Position numbers and translations under genes: made by a program | The notes under the pieces: generated by a model | Seen by the model: only the letters and a program-made list of their open reading frames with translations | Told to the model about the DNA's origin: nothing | The model's database searches: none | Shown here: in pieces, positions 36,274-44,837 of the stretch | Numbering within the stretch: the first letter of the stretch is position 1 | Layout of the letters: every line of letters begins with the position of its first letter | DNA from: Terrihalobacillus insolitus | GTDB lineage: Bacteria > Bacillota > Bacilli > Bacillales > Amphibacillaceae | Assembly: GCF_028416575.1 (NCBI RefSeq) | Contig: NZ_JAMQKB010000001.1 | Span: 267,649 to 331,648 of the forward strand | Reading direction: 5' to 3' | DNA: 64,000 nucleotides

Positions 36274-37362
36274 ATGGGAGATTTACAATTTGCTTATTGG
36301 GTACCAAATGTCAGCGGAGGTTTAGTAGTTTCTAAACTGCCACAAAAGACGGATTGGAATTTTGAAGCAAATAAACGATATGCACAAACTGCCGAGGAAT
36401 TCGGATTTGACTACGCACTTTTACAGACGCGCTTTTTTGCAAGTTATGGTGCAGAATATCAGCTTGAAGCTATAACACTTGCCTCAGCTCTTGCCGCTGT
36501 AACCAACAAATTGAAACTTATTTCTGCAGTACATCCAGGATTATGGCATCCAGGTGTGTATGCAAAAATGCTCTCAACACTAGATCAAATAAGTAATGGT
36601 CGCGCAGCAGTTAACGTCGTTAGTGGATGGTTTAAGCAAGAATTTATCGGTTATGGCGAACATTGGCTTGAACATGACGAGCGTTATCGCAGATCAGAAG
36701 AATTCATCCAAGTATTACGATCTATGTTCACGGAGGAAACAACAAATCATAAAGGTGACTTCTACCGAATTAATGATGCTCCAATGAAGCCAAAACCAGT
36801 CCAAAAAGGCAACTTGCCAATCTTCCAAGGTGGAAATTCTAAAGCTGCCAAAGAAATGGCTGCGCGTGTCTCAGATTACTACTTCATGAACGGGAACACA
36901 TTAGAAGGATTTAAAAAACAAATCGATGAAGTTCGTGCACTAGCAGCGAAAGAAGGTAGAACCGTGAAGTTTGCCGCAAATGGCTTTGCAATCGTTAGGG
37001 ATACAGAAGAAGAGGCAGTACAGTTACTACGGGATATTGTGTCGGATGCAGACGTCGAAGCAGTAGAAGGATTTAGAGGTGCAGTAAAGGAGGCAGGGCA
37101 ATCCACAAGAGACAAAGATGGCATGTGGGCAAACTCTTCCTTTAAAGATTTAGTTCAATACAATGATGGCTTCAAGACAGGGTTAATCGGAACTCCTGAA
37201 CAAGTTGCAGATCAAATCATTGAGTTGAAAAAAATTGGGATTGATCTCGTTCTTACTGGTCATTTCCATTATGAAGAAGATCTTCAGCGCTTCGGAGAGC
37301 AGGTTATTCCACTTGTTAAACAAAAGGAAAAACAATTAAAAGAAGAGGGTGTGACTGTATGA
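36274..37362 (+). CDS. sfnG: FMN-dependent dimethylsulfone-type monooxygenase (SfnG-like)
   Basis: A 362-residue bacterial-luciferase-family monooxygenase using reduced FMN. It begins FAYWVPNVSGGLVVSKLPQ, a hallmark of SfnG, and carries SAVHPGLWHPGVYAKM, NVVSGWFKQEFIGYGEHW and PIFQGGNSKAAKEMAA of the SsuD/SfnG group. SfnG cleaves dimethylsulfone to methanesulfinate; a close alkanesulfonate role cannot be excluded. It overlaps the FMN reductase gene by ATGA and lies under an S-box riboswitch, so it is induced when methionine/SAM is scarce. A GGAGATGAC ribosome site precedes it. Confidence 0.88.
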   Translation: MGDLQFAYWVPNVSGGLVVSKLPQKTDWNFEANKRYAQTAEEFGFDYALLQTRFFASYGAEYQLEAITLASALAAVTNKLKLISAVHPGLWHPGVYAKMLSTLDQISNGRAAVNVVSGWFKQEFIGYGEHWLEHDERYRRSEEFIQVLRSMFTEETTNHKGDFYRINDAPMKPKPVQKGNLPIFQGGNSKAAKEMAARVSDYYFMNGNTLEGFKKQIDEVRALAAKEGRTVKFAANGFAIVRDTEEEAVQLLRDIVSDADVEAVEGFRGAVKEAGQSTRDKDGMWANSSFKDLVQYNDGFKTGLIGTPEQVADQIIELKKIGIDLVLTGHFHYEEDLQRFGEQVIPLVKQKEKQLKEEGVTV

Positions 37363-37949
37363 AAATAGTAGGTATATCTGGAAGTCTAACCCCTCGTTCA
37401 AAAACGTTTATCACGGTAGAGAAAGCATTGAATTTTGCTGAAAAATCCGAACATAACGTTGAGACAGAACTAATTAATTTAAGAGATTATCATCTCCAGT
37501 TTTGTGATGGTAGGGATCCATCCACTTACGAAGGGGATACCAAACAGCTCATCGACAAAATTGTAGAAGCCGACGCGCTCATAGTCGGCTCCCCGATTTA
37601 TAGAGGGTCCATAAGTGGGGCATTAAAAAATGTGTTTGATCTCATTCCTAATGATTCACTTCGCGGAAAAGTAATCGGATTTATCGCAACAGGCGGAACC
37701 TACCATCATTACCTAGCAATTGAACACCAATTAAAGCCACTTGCAGGATATTTTAAAGCACATGTGATTCCAGGAAATGTTTACGCACATAATCAGCACT
37801 TTGAAAACAAGCAATTAGTCGACAAAGAAATCATTACTAGATTGAAAGAACTTGGTGAAACAGTGGTGACGTTTCACGATCGATTGAATCGGGAAGCAGT
37901 AGGCGCACACCAACCAAGCATTCCGAGAAAATCGTTGTTAGATTCATAG
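37359..37949 (+). CDS. NAD(P)H-dependent FMN reductase (SsuE/MsuE-like)
   Basis: A 196-residue flavodoxin-fold reductase. VGISGSLTPRSKTFITV binds the FMN phosphate, and ADALIVGSPIYRGSISGALKNVFDLI is the family signature; GFIATGGTYHHYLAIEHQL follows. It supplies reduced FMN to the monooxygenase encoded just upstream, with which it shares a 4-bp ATGA overlap. Riboswitch-controlled with its partner. Followed by a strong terminator. Confidence 0.92.
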   Translation: MKIVGISGSLTPRSKTFITVEKALNFAEKSEHNVETELINLRDYHLQFCDGRDPSTYEGDTKQLIDKIVEADALIVGSPIYRGSISGALKNVFDLIPNDSLRGKVIGFIATGGTYHHYLAIEHQLKPLAGYFKAHVIPGNVYAHNQHFENKQLVDKEIITRLKELGETVVTFHDRLNREAVGAHQPSIPRKSLLDS

Positions 37950-37958
37950 TATTGGATG

Positions 37959-37990
37959 AAAGGTGCCCCTTACTTTGTGGGCACCTTTTT
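37959..37990 (+). terminator. Terminator of the sulfur-scavenging operon
   Basis: AAAGGTGCCC (37959-37968) pairs with GGGCACCTTT (37979-37988), followed by T's. Confidence 0.9.
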
Positions 37991-38097
37991 ACTGTACCAT
38001 CACATTCACTAGGTATACCTCGATTACTGTGTGGATCGTAATGTTTCTAATAGTTCCATGTTCAAAAAACTGGAATGATTGCATATGTAAACAGCCC

Positions 38098-38742
38098 TTA
38101 AATAAGAAATGTAATGGCAATTTTATACCCTACATAAATCGACTGCACAAAAAATACAACCCCCCATACAACCGCAGGAATTAAGGTACAACGCTGTAAA
38201 AGTTTCGCATCGCCTGCTTCGTTTGGACGTTTTATGCTTATAACCATAATATGTATTGCACTCCTTATCGACTCCACAAGCAGAACTGCAGACAGAAAAA
38301 AGCTGATGTTCACCAGTATTACGTCCATTTGTTTATAGACAAGATAGCCGAGTGAAGTAGTAAAAGAAATAGACCAAATTATGCCAAATAGGTTCCGAAC
38401 CCATAAAATAGTTGCTAAAACTGTAACCGCTAAAATGAGGATTGCAACCGTTGTTTCCTTTTCGTTATACAAAAGGTAATAAAATCCAAATGCAGTAAGT
38501 GATGACCCTGTGTATCCTGCATAAGCAGTCAGAACACGACTAAGCCATGAGGTAGTACTTGTAACTGCATGGCCCGATGTATCCGTATTTAATGCTATGT
38601 TATGAGCCTTACCACCTGTAATTTTTGAGACAAATACATGGAATACCTCGTGAATAATGGTGTTCACCAATCGAAAGTATGTTCCGACAATCGGAAGCTT
38701 CGTCAACAAAAAAGCTAAAATAATATAATAAACTGGGCTCAC
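38098..38742 (-). CDS. M50-like integral membrane metallopeptidase family protein
   Basis: A 214-residue membrane protein with about five to six helices. The zinc motif HEVFH (about residues 31-35) lies at the end of a helix near the N-terminus, as in the M50B-like family. A second conserved acidic ligand is not obvious. The C-terminus repeats hydrophobic helices without a PDZ domain. It could be an intramembrane protease or a non-catalytic relative. No ribosome site is striking and no operon partner is present. Confidence 0.65.
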   Translation of the reverse strand: MSPVYYIILAFLLTKLPIVGTYFRLVNTIIHEVFHVFVSKITGGKAHNIALNTDTSGHAVTSTTSWLSRVLTAYAGYTGSSLTAFGFYYLLYNEKETTVAILILAVTVLATILWVRNLFGIIWSISFTTSLGYLVYKQMDVILVNISFFLSAVLLVESIRSAIHIMVISIKRPNEAGDAKLLQRCTLIPAVVWGVVFFVQSIYVGYKIAITFLI

Positions 38743-38897
38743 ACAGAAAGCACTCCCAACGATCTTCTAGTGATTTTTAAACGTTTTTTATCCTATTATC
38801 ATTGATTTTGATCATAAATCATAATTTTTAATCATTAATAAGGACTTTTCATCCGCTACATTTAAGTTTAAAAATTAAAAGAAACAGAAACAACATA

Positions 38898-38926
38898 TTT
38901 ACAAACTTTTCAGAATAAACTATACT
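38898..38926 (+). promoter_or_regulatory. Strong promoter of the CoA-transferase leader
   Basis: TTTACA (38898-38903), 17-bp spacer, TATACT (38921-38926), giving a predicted transcript start near 38933. Confidence 0.75.
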
Positions 38927-38932
38927 ATAAGT

Positions 38933-39118
38933 AAGGGAAAGAATATGCTTTAAAACGAACTCCAAGTTTACTCAAGTATATGCCCTTCCGAGTTTGATAA
39001 AGAAGAACATAACTGTTAAGCCTGTTCACAATTTACGCCAAAATTGTTCCAGCAGTCACGAAGCCAGTTTACTTCCTCACGCTAATCATGCGTAACAGGA
39101 AGAAAACTGGCTTTTTTT
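38933..39118 (+). ncRNA. Unrecognised structured leader RNA with intrinsic terminator
   Basis: From a strong promoter to a terminator with 16-bp arms (39062-39077 and 39097-39112, one mismatch) and T7. Before it are a stem CGAACTC/GAGTTTG (about 38958 and 38990, with one G-U) and a hairpin CAATTT-ACGCC-AAATTG near 39031. It precedes the glutaryl-CoA pathway genes by about 105 bp. It does not match riboswitch classes I can recall. It may be a regulated leader or a stand-alone small RNA. Confidence 0.55.
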
Positions 39119-39223
39119 ATCTTTTGAAACATAAAATTTAAACGATGAGTAGAAGGAACTGCGCTAATGTTAGAAAAAATGCATTATCGCACATTTTTCT
39201 TCTACCAATGTAGAAAGGAGTGA

Positions 39224-40417
39224 ATGAAACTGACGGGAGCATTGCAGGGATTAAAAGTGCTTGATTTATCAAGAGTTCTAGCTGGGCCCTATTGTTCCAT
39301 GATATTGGGTGACCTTGGTGCAGAAGTAATAAAGGTAGAGGCTCCAGGTGGCAGTGACGAAACGAGAAAGTGGGGGCCTCCCTTTAAAAATGGAGTTAGC
39401 GCCTATTACATTTGCGCAAATAGGAACAAGAGAAGCATGACTGTTAACTTAAAAAGCCTTGAAGGAAAGGAGCTAATTAAAAAACTCGTTTCTGAAAGTG
39501 ATATTATCCTAAACAATTTTAAAACTGGGACTATGGAGCGGTTGGGGCTTGATTATTCCACACTAAAGAAGCTGAATCCAAGGATCATCTATTGCTCCAT
39601 TACTGGGTTTGGTGAAAACGGTCCATACAAGGATTTTCCTGGCTATGATTTTATTATTCAAGCGATGAGTGGATTAATGAGTATCACAGGCGATGCGTCA
39701 TCCGGGCCGCAAAAGGTTGGAATAGCCATTACAGATATCCTGACAGGGCTCTATGCTTGCATTGGAATACAAGCGGCACTTTTAGAACGCCAGATTTCAG
39801 GCGAAGGGCAAAAGCTAGATATATCATTATATGATACAGCAGTTAGCTCACTCGTGAATATTGCTAGTAATTATTTAATGTCAGGGGCAATTCCCGAACG
39901 ATTAGGGAACCATCATGCCAACATTGTTCCCTATCAAACGTTTGAAACTCTGGATGGGGAAATGGTGATTGCAGTAGGAAATGACCAGCAATTTGCTCGC
40001 TTATGTACAATCATCAATCAATCTTCACTTGCCAAAGATTGCCGATTTCAAACAAATCCGGATCGCGTGCAACATCGACAGGATTTAATTCCAATTTTAC
40101 AACAGGAATTCTCAAAAAAGAACACCGCTTACTGGCAATCTAAATGCCAAGAAAATAGCATTCCGTGTGGGCCAATCCAAAATTTGGCGCAGTTAGTCAA
40201 TGACCCGCAATTAAAAGAAAGGAATATGTTTGTTTCCACCTCCCACCCTACAGCAGGAGATATCAACATGATTGGTAGTCCTTTACATCTATCAAGAACA
40301 CCTATTAACTACAACACGCATCCACCAGATCCTGGTGAGCATACGGAACAAATCTTGAAGGAACTTGGTTACCAAGAAACGGAAGTCCATGCTATGAAAG
40401 CCAACAAAACCATATAA
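39224..40417 (+). CDS. Class III CoA-transferase (CaiB/BaiF), probable glutaryl-CoA forming
   Basis: A 397-residue family III CoA-transferase. Motifs: VLDLSRVLAGPYCSMILGDLGAEVIKVE at the N-terminus, FGENGPYKDFPGYDFIIQAMSGLM, and VGIAITDILTGLYA where Asp171 is the expected catalytic nucleophile. The C-terminal GSPLHLSRTP and PDPGEHTEQIL segments are also typical. It would move CoA from an acyl-CoA donor to a dicarboxylate. Being 15 bp before an acyl-CoA dehydrogenase with glutaryl-CoA features and near a semialdehyde dehydrogenase, glutarate is the likeliest acceptor, like the SUGCT/C7orf10 relatives. Substrate is inferred. Confidence 0.85.
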   Translation: MKLTGALQGLKVLDLSRVLAGPYCSMILGDLGAEVIKVEAPGGSDETRKWGPPFKNGVSAYYICANRNKRSMTVNLKSLEGKELIKKLVSESDIILNNFKTGTMERLGLDYSTLKKLNPRIIYCSITGFGENGPYKDFPGYDFIIQAMSGLMSITGDASSGPQKVGIAITDILTGLYACIGIQAALLERQISGEGQKLDISLYDTAVSSLVNIASNYLMSGAIPERLGNHHANIVPYQTFETLDGEMVIAVGNDQQFARLCTIINQSSLAKDCRFQTNPDRVQHRQDLIPILQQEFSKKNTAYWQSKCQENSIPCGPIQNLAQLVNDPQLKERNMFVSTSHPTAGDINMIGSPLHLSRTPINYNTHPPDPGEHTEQILKELGYQETEVHAMKANKTI

Positions 40418-40432
40418 AAGGAGAGCCTAATA

Positions 40433-41632
40433 ATGAATTTTGAATTTACTGATGAACAAAAGATGTTACGAGAAACGACTCGGAATTTTGTCGATAAAGA
40501 AATTATGCCATATATCGCGGATTGGGATGAAAAAGGTACATTCGATCCTAAGGTAACACAAGAGCTAGCTGATCTTGGGTTGATGGGTGTTTGTATTCCT
40601 GAACAATACGGCGGAAGTGGTATGGACTATAATTCGCTTGCCATTGTATGTGAGGAATTGGAACGAGGCGATACCGCCTTTCGAACAGCAGTTTCGGTTC
40701 ACACAGGGCTAAATAGTATGACCCTATTGCAATGGGGTACAGAAGAACAAAAACAAAAGTACCTTATCCCACAAGCAAAGGGAGAAAAAATTGGCGCGTT
40801 TGGATTGACTGAACCAAGCGCTGGATCAGATGTAGCGTCTATTCAGACAACTGCAAAAAAAGACGGTGATTACTATATTTTAAATGGACAAAAAAACTGG
40901 ATTTCTCTTTGCGATATAGCAGACCACTTTTTAGTGTTTGCATATACAGATAAAACAAAGAAACATCATGGCATATCTGCATTTATCGTAGAACGCACAT
41001 TCACGGGATTTTCATCAAAAGCAACAAAAGGAAAACTCGGAATACGAGCTGGAAATACAGGAGAACTATTTTTCGACAATGTAAAAGTGCCGAAAGAAAA
41101 CTTACTCGGAGAAGAGGGGGAAGGTTTTAAAATTGCGATGGCAGCACTTGATAATGGTCGTTTCACTGTTGCGGCTGGTGCGTGTGGGCAAATCATGGCA
41201 TGTTTAGAAGCAAGTGTTGCGTACTGTCATGAACGTGATACATTCGGTAAGCCGATTGGAAAACACCAATTGGTCCAACAAATGCTTGCCAAAATGGAGG
41301 CTGGACTGCAAATGAGTCGCCTACTCGTATATCGGGCAGGTGAACTTAAAAATCAAGGAAAACGAAATACAAGAGAAACGTCCCTCGCTAAGTGGCAGGC
41401 CTGTGATTTTGCCAATAGTGCAGCAGATGATGCCGTACAAATTCACGGTGCATACGGTTATTCCAATGAATACCCTGTAGAGCGTTATCTCAGAAACTCA
41501 AAAGCACCCGTCATTTACGAGGGGACTAGAGAAATTCATACGATCATGCAAGCAGAATATGTGTTGGGCTACCGGAAGGACAAAAAGCTAAATAACATGC
41601 TGCCCGCATGGAAGCCACAGGAGCAAGATTAA
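40433..41632 (+). CDS. Acyl-CoA dehydrogenase, probable glutaryl-CoA dehydrogenase
   Basis: A 399-residue FAD acyl-CoA dehydrogenase. FAD and substrate motifs: GAFGLTEPSAGSDVASI (about 122-137), NGQKNWISL, RDTFGKPIGKHQLVQQMLAKM, QIHGAYGYSNEYPVER, and IYEGTREIHTIMQ with catalytic base Glu363. Residues TAFRTAVSVHT hold Arg84 and Ser88 with the same spacing as Arg94 and Ser98 that bind the distal carboxylate in human glutaryl-CoA dehydrogenase. It would oxidise and decarboxylate glutaryl-CoA to crotonyl-CoA, passing electrons to ETF. Cotranscribed with the CoA-transferase. Confidence 0.85.
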   Translation: MNFEFTDEQKMLRETTRNFVDKEIMPYIADWDEKGTFDPKVTQELADLGLMGVCIPEQYGGSGMDYNSLAIVCEELERGDTAFRTAVSVHTGLNSMTLLQWGTEEQKQKYLIPQAKGEKIGAFGLTEPSAGSDVASIQTTAKKDGDYYILNGQKNWISLCDIADHFLVFAYTDKTKKHHGISAFIVERTFTGFSSKATKGKLGIRAGNTGELFFDNVKVPKENLLGEEGEGFKIAMAALDNGRFTVAAGACGQIMACLEASVAYCHERDTFGKPIGKHQLVQQMLAKMEAGLQMSRLLVYRAGELKNQGKRNTRETSLAKWQACDFANSAADDAVQIHGAYGYSNEYPVERYLRNSKAPVIYEGTREIHTIMQAEYVLGYRKDKKLNNMLPAWKPQEQD

Positions 41633-41780
41633 CGGAAAAGCTCGAAAATTTCTCTGATTAACTGTAACGCCGAACAAATGTGGGTCACTCCCGCTGTTCA
41701 GAAATTTTTTATTCGTCTGTTAAAAAATTTGGGTAAAGTCCCATTCTAGTAGTTCTTTACCCATTTGGAGGTATGTCAAA

Positions 41781-43214
41781 TTGAAAAGTATTTTTATTGA
41801 TGGTGCTTGGAAAGAAGCGCATTCCATGCAAACGGAAGTTATCTACAACCCGGCAACACTGGAAAAAATCGTTGATGTCTCCTATGGTGGAACAAAAGAT
41901 ACAGAAGATGCGATTCAAGCAGCACATCAAGCTTTCCCACAATGGTCTTCCATGACTGCTAGAGAACGTTCGGGCCTCTTATATAAGGCAAACCAGCTTA
42001 TGTTAGAGCAAGCGGAAGAGTTGGCCATCACATTAACGTCCGAACAAGGAAAGCCTTTGCAGGAATCTCGGGGAGAAATAAAATCGGCAGCTAGCTTTTT
42101 GTTATGGTATGCAGAGGAAGCGAACCGTCTATATGGTGAAACGATTCCTTCTTCGATGCCTTCCAAACGATTAATGGTGATCCCTCAAGCTATTGGAGTA
42201 GTTGGGGCAATTACTCCTTGGAACTTTCCCGCCTCTATGATTACAAGAAAGCTAGCTCCGGCACTAGCGGCGGGTTGTACTGTTATCCTAAAACCAGCCC
42301 CTGAAACACCACTGACAGCAATTAAAATTGTAAAGATCCTTGAAGAAGCTGGCCTGCCGCGAGGAGTAGTGAATCTAGTAACAGGGGATGCAAAGGCAAT
42401 TGGCAGTTCCCTGCTAAACAGCGAAATAGTCCGACTCATTACATTTACAGGTTCAACAGAGGTTGGAAAATATCTAATAAAGGAAAGCTCACACACGGTT
42501 AAAAAACTATCATTAGAATTAGGTGGCCATGCCCCAATTCTTGTTTTTGACGATGCACAAATTGATCAAGCAGTAGATTTAACGCTAGCAAGCAAATTCC
42601 GCAATGCTGGCCAAACTTGTATTTGCGCAAACCGTGTTTATGTACAGCGATCCATCTTCCAACAATTCACGGACAAACTAATAGCCAAGGTGAAAGAGAT
42701 GAAACTGGGAGATGGGCTTGAAGATGGTACCGATATCGGTCCACTCATTAACCTTTCCGCAAAAGAAAAAGTGCAACGCCACCTAGATGATGCTGTCGCA
42801 AAAGGAGCGAAAGTGATAAAAATAGACAATAAAGAAACAAGTGGTTTGAAAGGGCACTTCTATTCCCCAACTATTCTAACGAATGTAACAGATGACATGA
42901 GGGTGATGTATGAAGAGACGTTCGGCCCAATTATTCCGATACAACCTTTTGATGAAGAAGATGAAGCGATAACAAAAGCAAATGATACAAACTATGGATT
43001 GGCAGCGTATATGTTCACTAAAAATCTTGATCGATCTGTTCGGGTAATGGAAAAATTACAATATGGAATCGTAGGCATCAATGATGTATTTCCAGCACTA
43101 GCGGAAGCACCATTTGGCGGGATAAAACAATCTGGAATTGGCAAAGAGGGTGGTCATCATGGGATAAACGAATTTGTAGAAATGAAATATGTTTCAATGG
43201 GAATTGAACGATAA
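41781..43214 (+). CDS. GabD-like semialdehyde dehydrogenase (succinate or glutarate semialdehyde)
   Basis: A 477-residue NAD(P) aldehyde dehydrogenase of the succinate-semialdehyde dehydrogenase type. Motifs: AITPWNFPASMITRKLAPAL, FTGSTEVGKYL, LSLELGGHAP with Glu246, and RNAGQTCICANR with nucleophile Cys280. The C-terminal FGGIKQSGIGKEGGHHGINEFVEMKY is the GabD signature. In this context glutarate semialdehyde is the likelier substrate; succinate semialdehyde is the usual family activity and cannot be excluded. It follows the acyl-CoA dehydrogenase by 148 bp, with a hairpin (41731-41762) in between, so it may have separate control. The ATG is at TTG-like start 41781 with GGAGGTATG upstream. 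Confidence 0.87.
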   Translation: MKSIFIDGAWKEAHSMQTEVIYNPATLEKIVDVSYGGTKDTEDAIQAAHQAFPQWSSMTARERSGLLYKANQLMLEQAEELAITLTSEQGKPLQESRGEIKSAASFLLWYAEEANRLYGETIPSSMPSKRLMVIPQAIGVVGAITPWNFPASMITRKLAPALAAGCTVILKPAPETPLTAIKIVKILEEAGLPRGVVNLVTGDAKAIGSSLLNSEIVRLITFTGSTEVGKYLIKESSHTVKKLSLELGGHAPILVFDDAQIDQAVDLTLASKFRNAGQTCICANRVYVQRSIFQQFTDKLIAKVKEMKLGDGLEDGTDIGPLINLSAKEKVQRHLDDAVAKGAKVIKIDNKETSGLKGHFYSPTILTNVTDDMRVMYEETFGPIIPIQPFDEEDEAITKANDTNYGLAAYMFTKNLDRSVRVMEKLQYGIVGINDVFPALAEAPFGGIKQSGIGKEGGHHGINEFVEMKYVSMGIER

Positions 43215-43418
43215 GACATAGAGAAGCTCAACGTTTGTTTAGCATTATTAGGGCGATAGCAGACTGTTGTTTTGATGATTTTTAATACGAAAATATGTGG
43301 CTTGAATCTTGATTCCATTCAACCTAGTATTTGGGTTTTATTCCCGCGAAGCACAGAAAAGGCGATTTTGGTGTCTAGTAATTCAAGGGGTTATGTACAT
43401 CCTTTTTAACGGGATGGA

Positions 43419-43450
43419 AAAGGCTGTAGTACCGTCAATCTACAGCCTTT
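43419..43450. terminator. Terminator between convergent GabD-like and DUF3870 genes
   Basis: AAAGGCTGTA (43419-43428) pairs with TACAGCCTTT (43441-43450). It lies at the end of the DUF3870 gene and can serve both directions. Confidence 0.7.
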
Positions 43451-43770
43451 CTTAAGGTCAGCTCGTTGTGTTGAGCATATTGTTTCGATAAATCCTTTAA
43501 AGCAGAAGCTAACGCATTCCCTGCTTTGCCTAAGTAATGTTTTTTTATTTCTGCTAATGGTTGCTCAATTCCATCATAAAGACTATATCCTCGTAATAGT
43601 TGACGAATAAAGTCTCTTCCATGCTCTGTGGCAAGCGTACAGCTTGCCGTCACAATAACACCATATTTTTTGTCCACTTCTGCGGTGATCGTCAGTGTCT
43701 CGTACATATTTTGTGCCGCCATTCCCGACGGTAGTTTTGCATGACCTGCAACAAAAAACGTATTCATCAT
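43435..43770 (-). CDS. DUF3870 family protein
   Basis: A 111-residue DUF3870 protein of unknown function. It has an alpha/beta pattern with FFVAGHAKLPSGMAAQNMYETL at the N-terminus and VVTASCTLAT-like central strand (VIVTASCTLATEHGRDFIRQLL) carrying a conserved Cys. No membrane segments. A GGGAGG ribosome site precedes two adjacent ATGs; either could be used. It follows the IclR gene and ends the leftward lysine-type gene set, so a link to that pathway is possible. The GTP- or ligand-binding nature is unknown. Confidence 0.75.
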   Translation of the reverse strand: MMNTFFVAGHAKLPSGMAAQNMYETLTITAEVDKKYGVIVTASCTLATEHGRDFIRQLLRGYSLYDGIEQPLAEIKKHYLGKAGNALASALKDLSKQYAQHNELTLRKAVD

Positions 43771-43826
43771 TTAAGCCTCCCTCAATGAAGTTTCATATTC
43801 TTAAAAATACTCTTGCTCCGTTTCAA

Positions 43827-43856
43827 TTTAGTGCATGTTTTTGAACACGCACTTTA
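43827..43856. repeat. MITE-like end-to-end remnant at the iclR-type stop codon
   Basis: A 30-bp palindrome-like sequence of two copies of the same family end (AGTGCATGTT and AACACGCACT). Its last bases (TTTA on the plus strand) form the TAA stop of the IclR gene, the same relation as at the YdjO-like gene. Confidence 0.6.
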
Positions 43857-44615
43857 CGATTTGTATCCCAATTTTCTAGAAATTCCATTCGCAGTTGCCT
43901 CCGCCTTTTCTTTTATTGTTTGGAGGTTACCCTTTTCAAAATGACTAGACAAGCCACTCACTGCTAGTGCCGCAACCACTGTTCGACTAAAATCATAAAT
44001 GGGATAGGAAATGCCGGTTGTGTCTAGATCCTGTTCCCCGACACTATATGCATATCCCTGTTCTCTTATTACTTCCAGTTCTTTTTTTAGTTCACGCTTA
44101 TCAGATGGAGAATTGTCGGTTAACTTATAAAAAGTTGTTTCTTCAAGTACTTGTTCCTGTCTTTCTTCAGGTAAATAAGCAAGTAAGAGCTTAGGACCAG
44201 AGCCCAAATACAATGGTGAACTTTTCCCAATTCTGGTGTAGAGTCTTAACGCCCGTGGACTGTCCACTTTTTCAATATACGTAGCTTCGTTTTGGTTTGT
44301 AATGACTAAGTGAACGACCTCATTAATATCCTCTGCTAGACGTTGCATGTAAGGTAAAGCAATATGTCTCAGCTCCAATTGTTCCGAAACAAGATTTCCT
44401 AGTTCAAGGAGCTTTAAACCTAACCGGTACCGACTATCGTGTTCTGTTTCCTTCGTTTTGATTAAAAAGTGACACTGTTCGAGCGCAGACAACAATCGAT
44501 ACGCAGTTGGTTTCGGCATTTTTGCTTCTTCTGCAATTTGCTTTAGTGAAAGCTCAGGAGTATCTTCTGTAAATAAGTTTAATAGTTGTAAGGCCTTAAT
44601 CACACTCTGATTCAT
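43854..44615 (-). CDS. IclR family transcriptional regulator
   Basis: A 253-residue IclR regulator. The winged helix-turn-helix is at about 1-65 (QSVIKALQLLNLFTEDTPELSLKQIAEEAKMPKPTAYRLLSALEQ). The C-terminal GAF-like effector domain includes LGLKLLELGNLVSEQLELRHIALPYMQRLAEDINEVVHLVI and GISYPIYDF. It likely senses a lysine-pathway intermediate and controls the surrounding leftward operon and possibly the convergent glutarate genes. Its stop codon coincides with a MITE-like end. The effector cannot be predicted from sequence. Confidence 0.88.
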   Translation of the reverse strand: MNQSVIKALQLLNLFTEDTPELSLKQIAEEAKMPKPTAYRLLSALEQCHFLIKTKETEHDSRYRLGLKLLELGNLVSEQLELRHIALPYMQRLAEDINEVVHLVITNQNEATYIEKVDSPRALRLYTRIGKSSPLYLGSGPKLLLAYLPEERQEQVLEETTFYKLTDNSPSDKRELKKELEVIREQGYAYSVGEQDLDTTGISYPIYDFSRTVVAALAVSGLSSHFEKGNLQTIKEKAEATANGISRKLGYKS

Positions 44616-44762
44616 GTTGGCGATGCTCCTTTATCTACAGTCTTGACTAAAGTATAACATGAGGTCAGACCTACCGTGGCCTGACCCTATGATACTAGCT
44701 TTTGAGTGAGCTCTGCTTGGTTTGATTTGACTGGCTGCTAGACTCTGGATAACCGCTTTTAT

Positions 44763-44837
44763 TTATAGTGAGCCTCCGTGATTATTAACGTCTCATTTAT
44801 TTGAGTGAGCCCCCGCGGCTATTGAAGTTTCATTTAT
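44763..44837. repeat. Tandem duplication of the lysine dehydrogenase 3' end
   Basis: Two adjacent 37-38-bp copies (44763-44800 and 44801-44837), about 76 percent identical by eye. The second (right) copy encodes the last codons of the lysine dehydrogenase; the stop codon falls at the border with the other copy. Confidence 0.75.

Noticed and set aside
41731-41762. Terminator between the acyl-CoA dehydrogenase and GabD-like genes
   Set aside because: An 8-bp stem with a 16-nt loop and no T-run; it may be an mRNA-stability hairpin but is not a convincing terminator.
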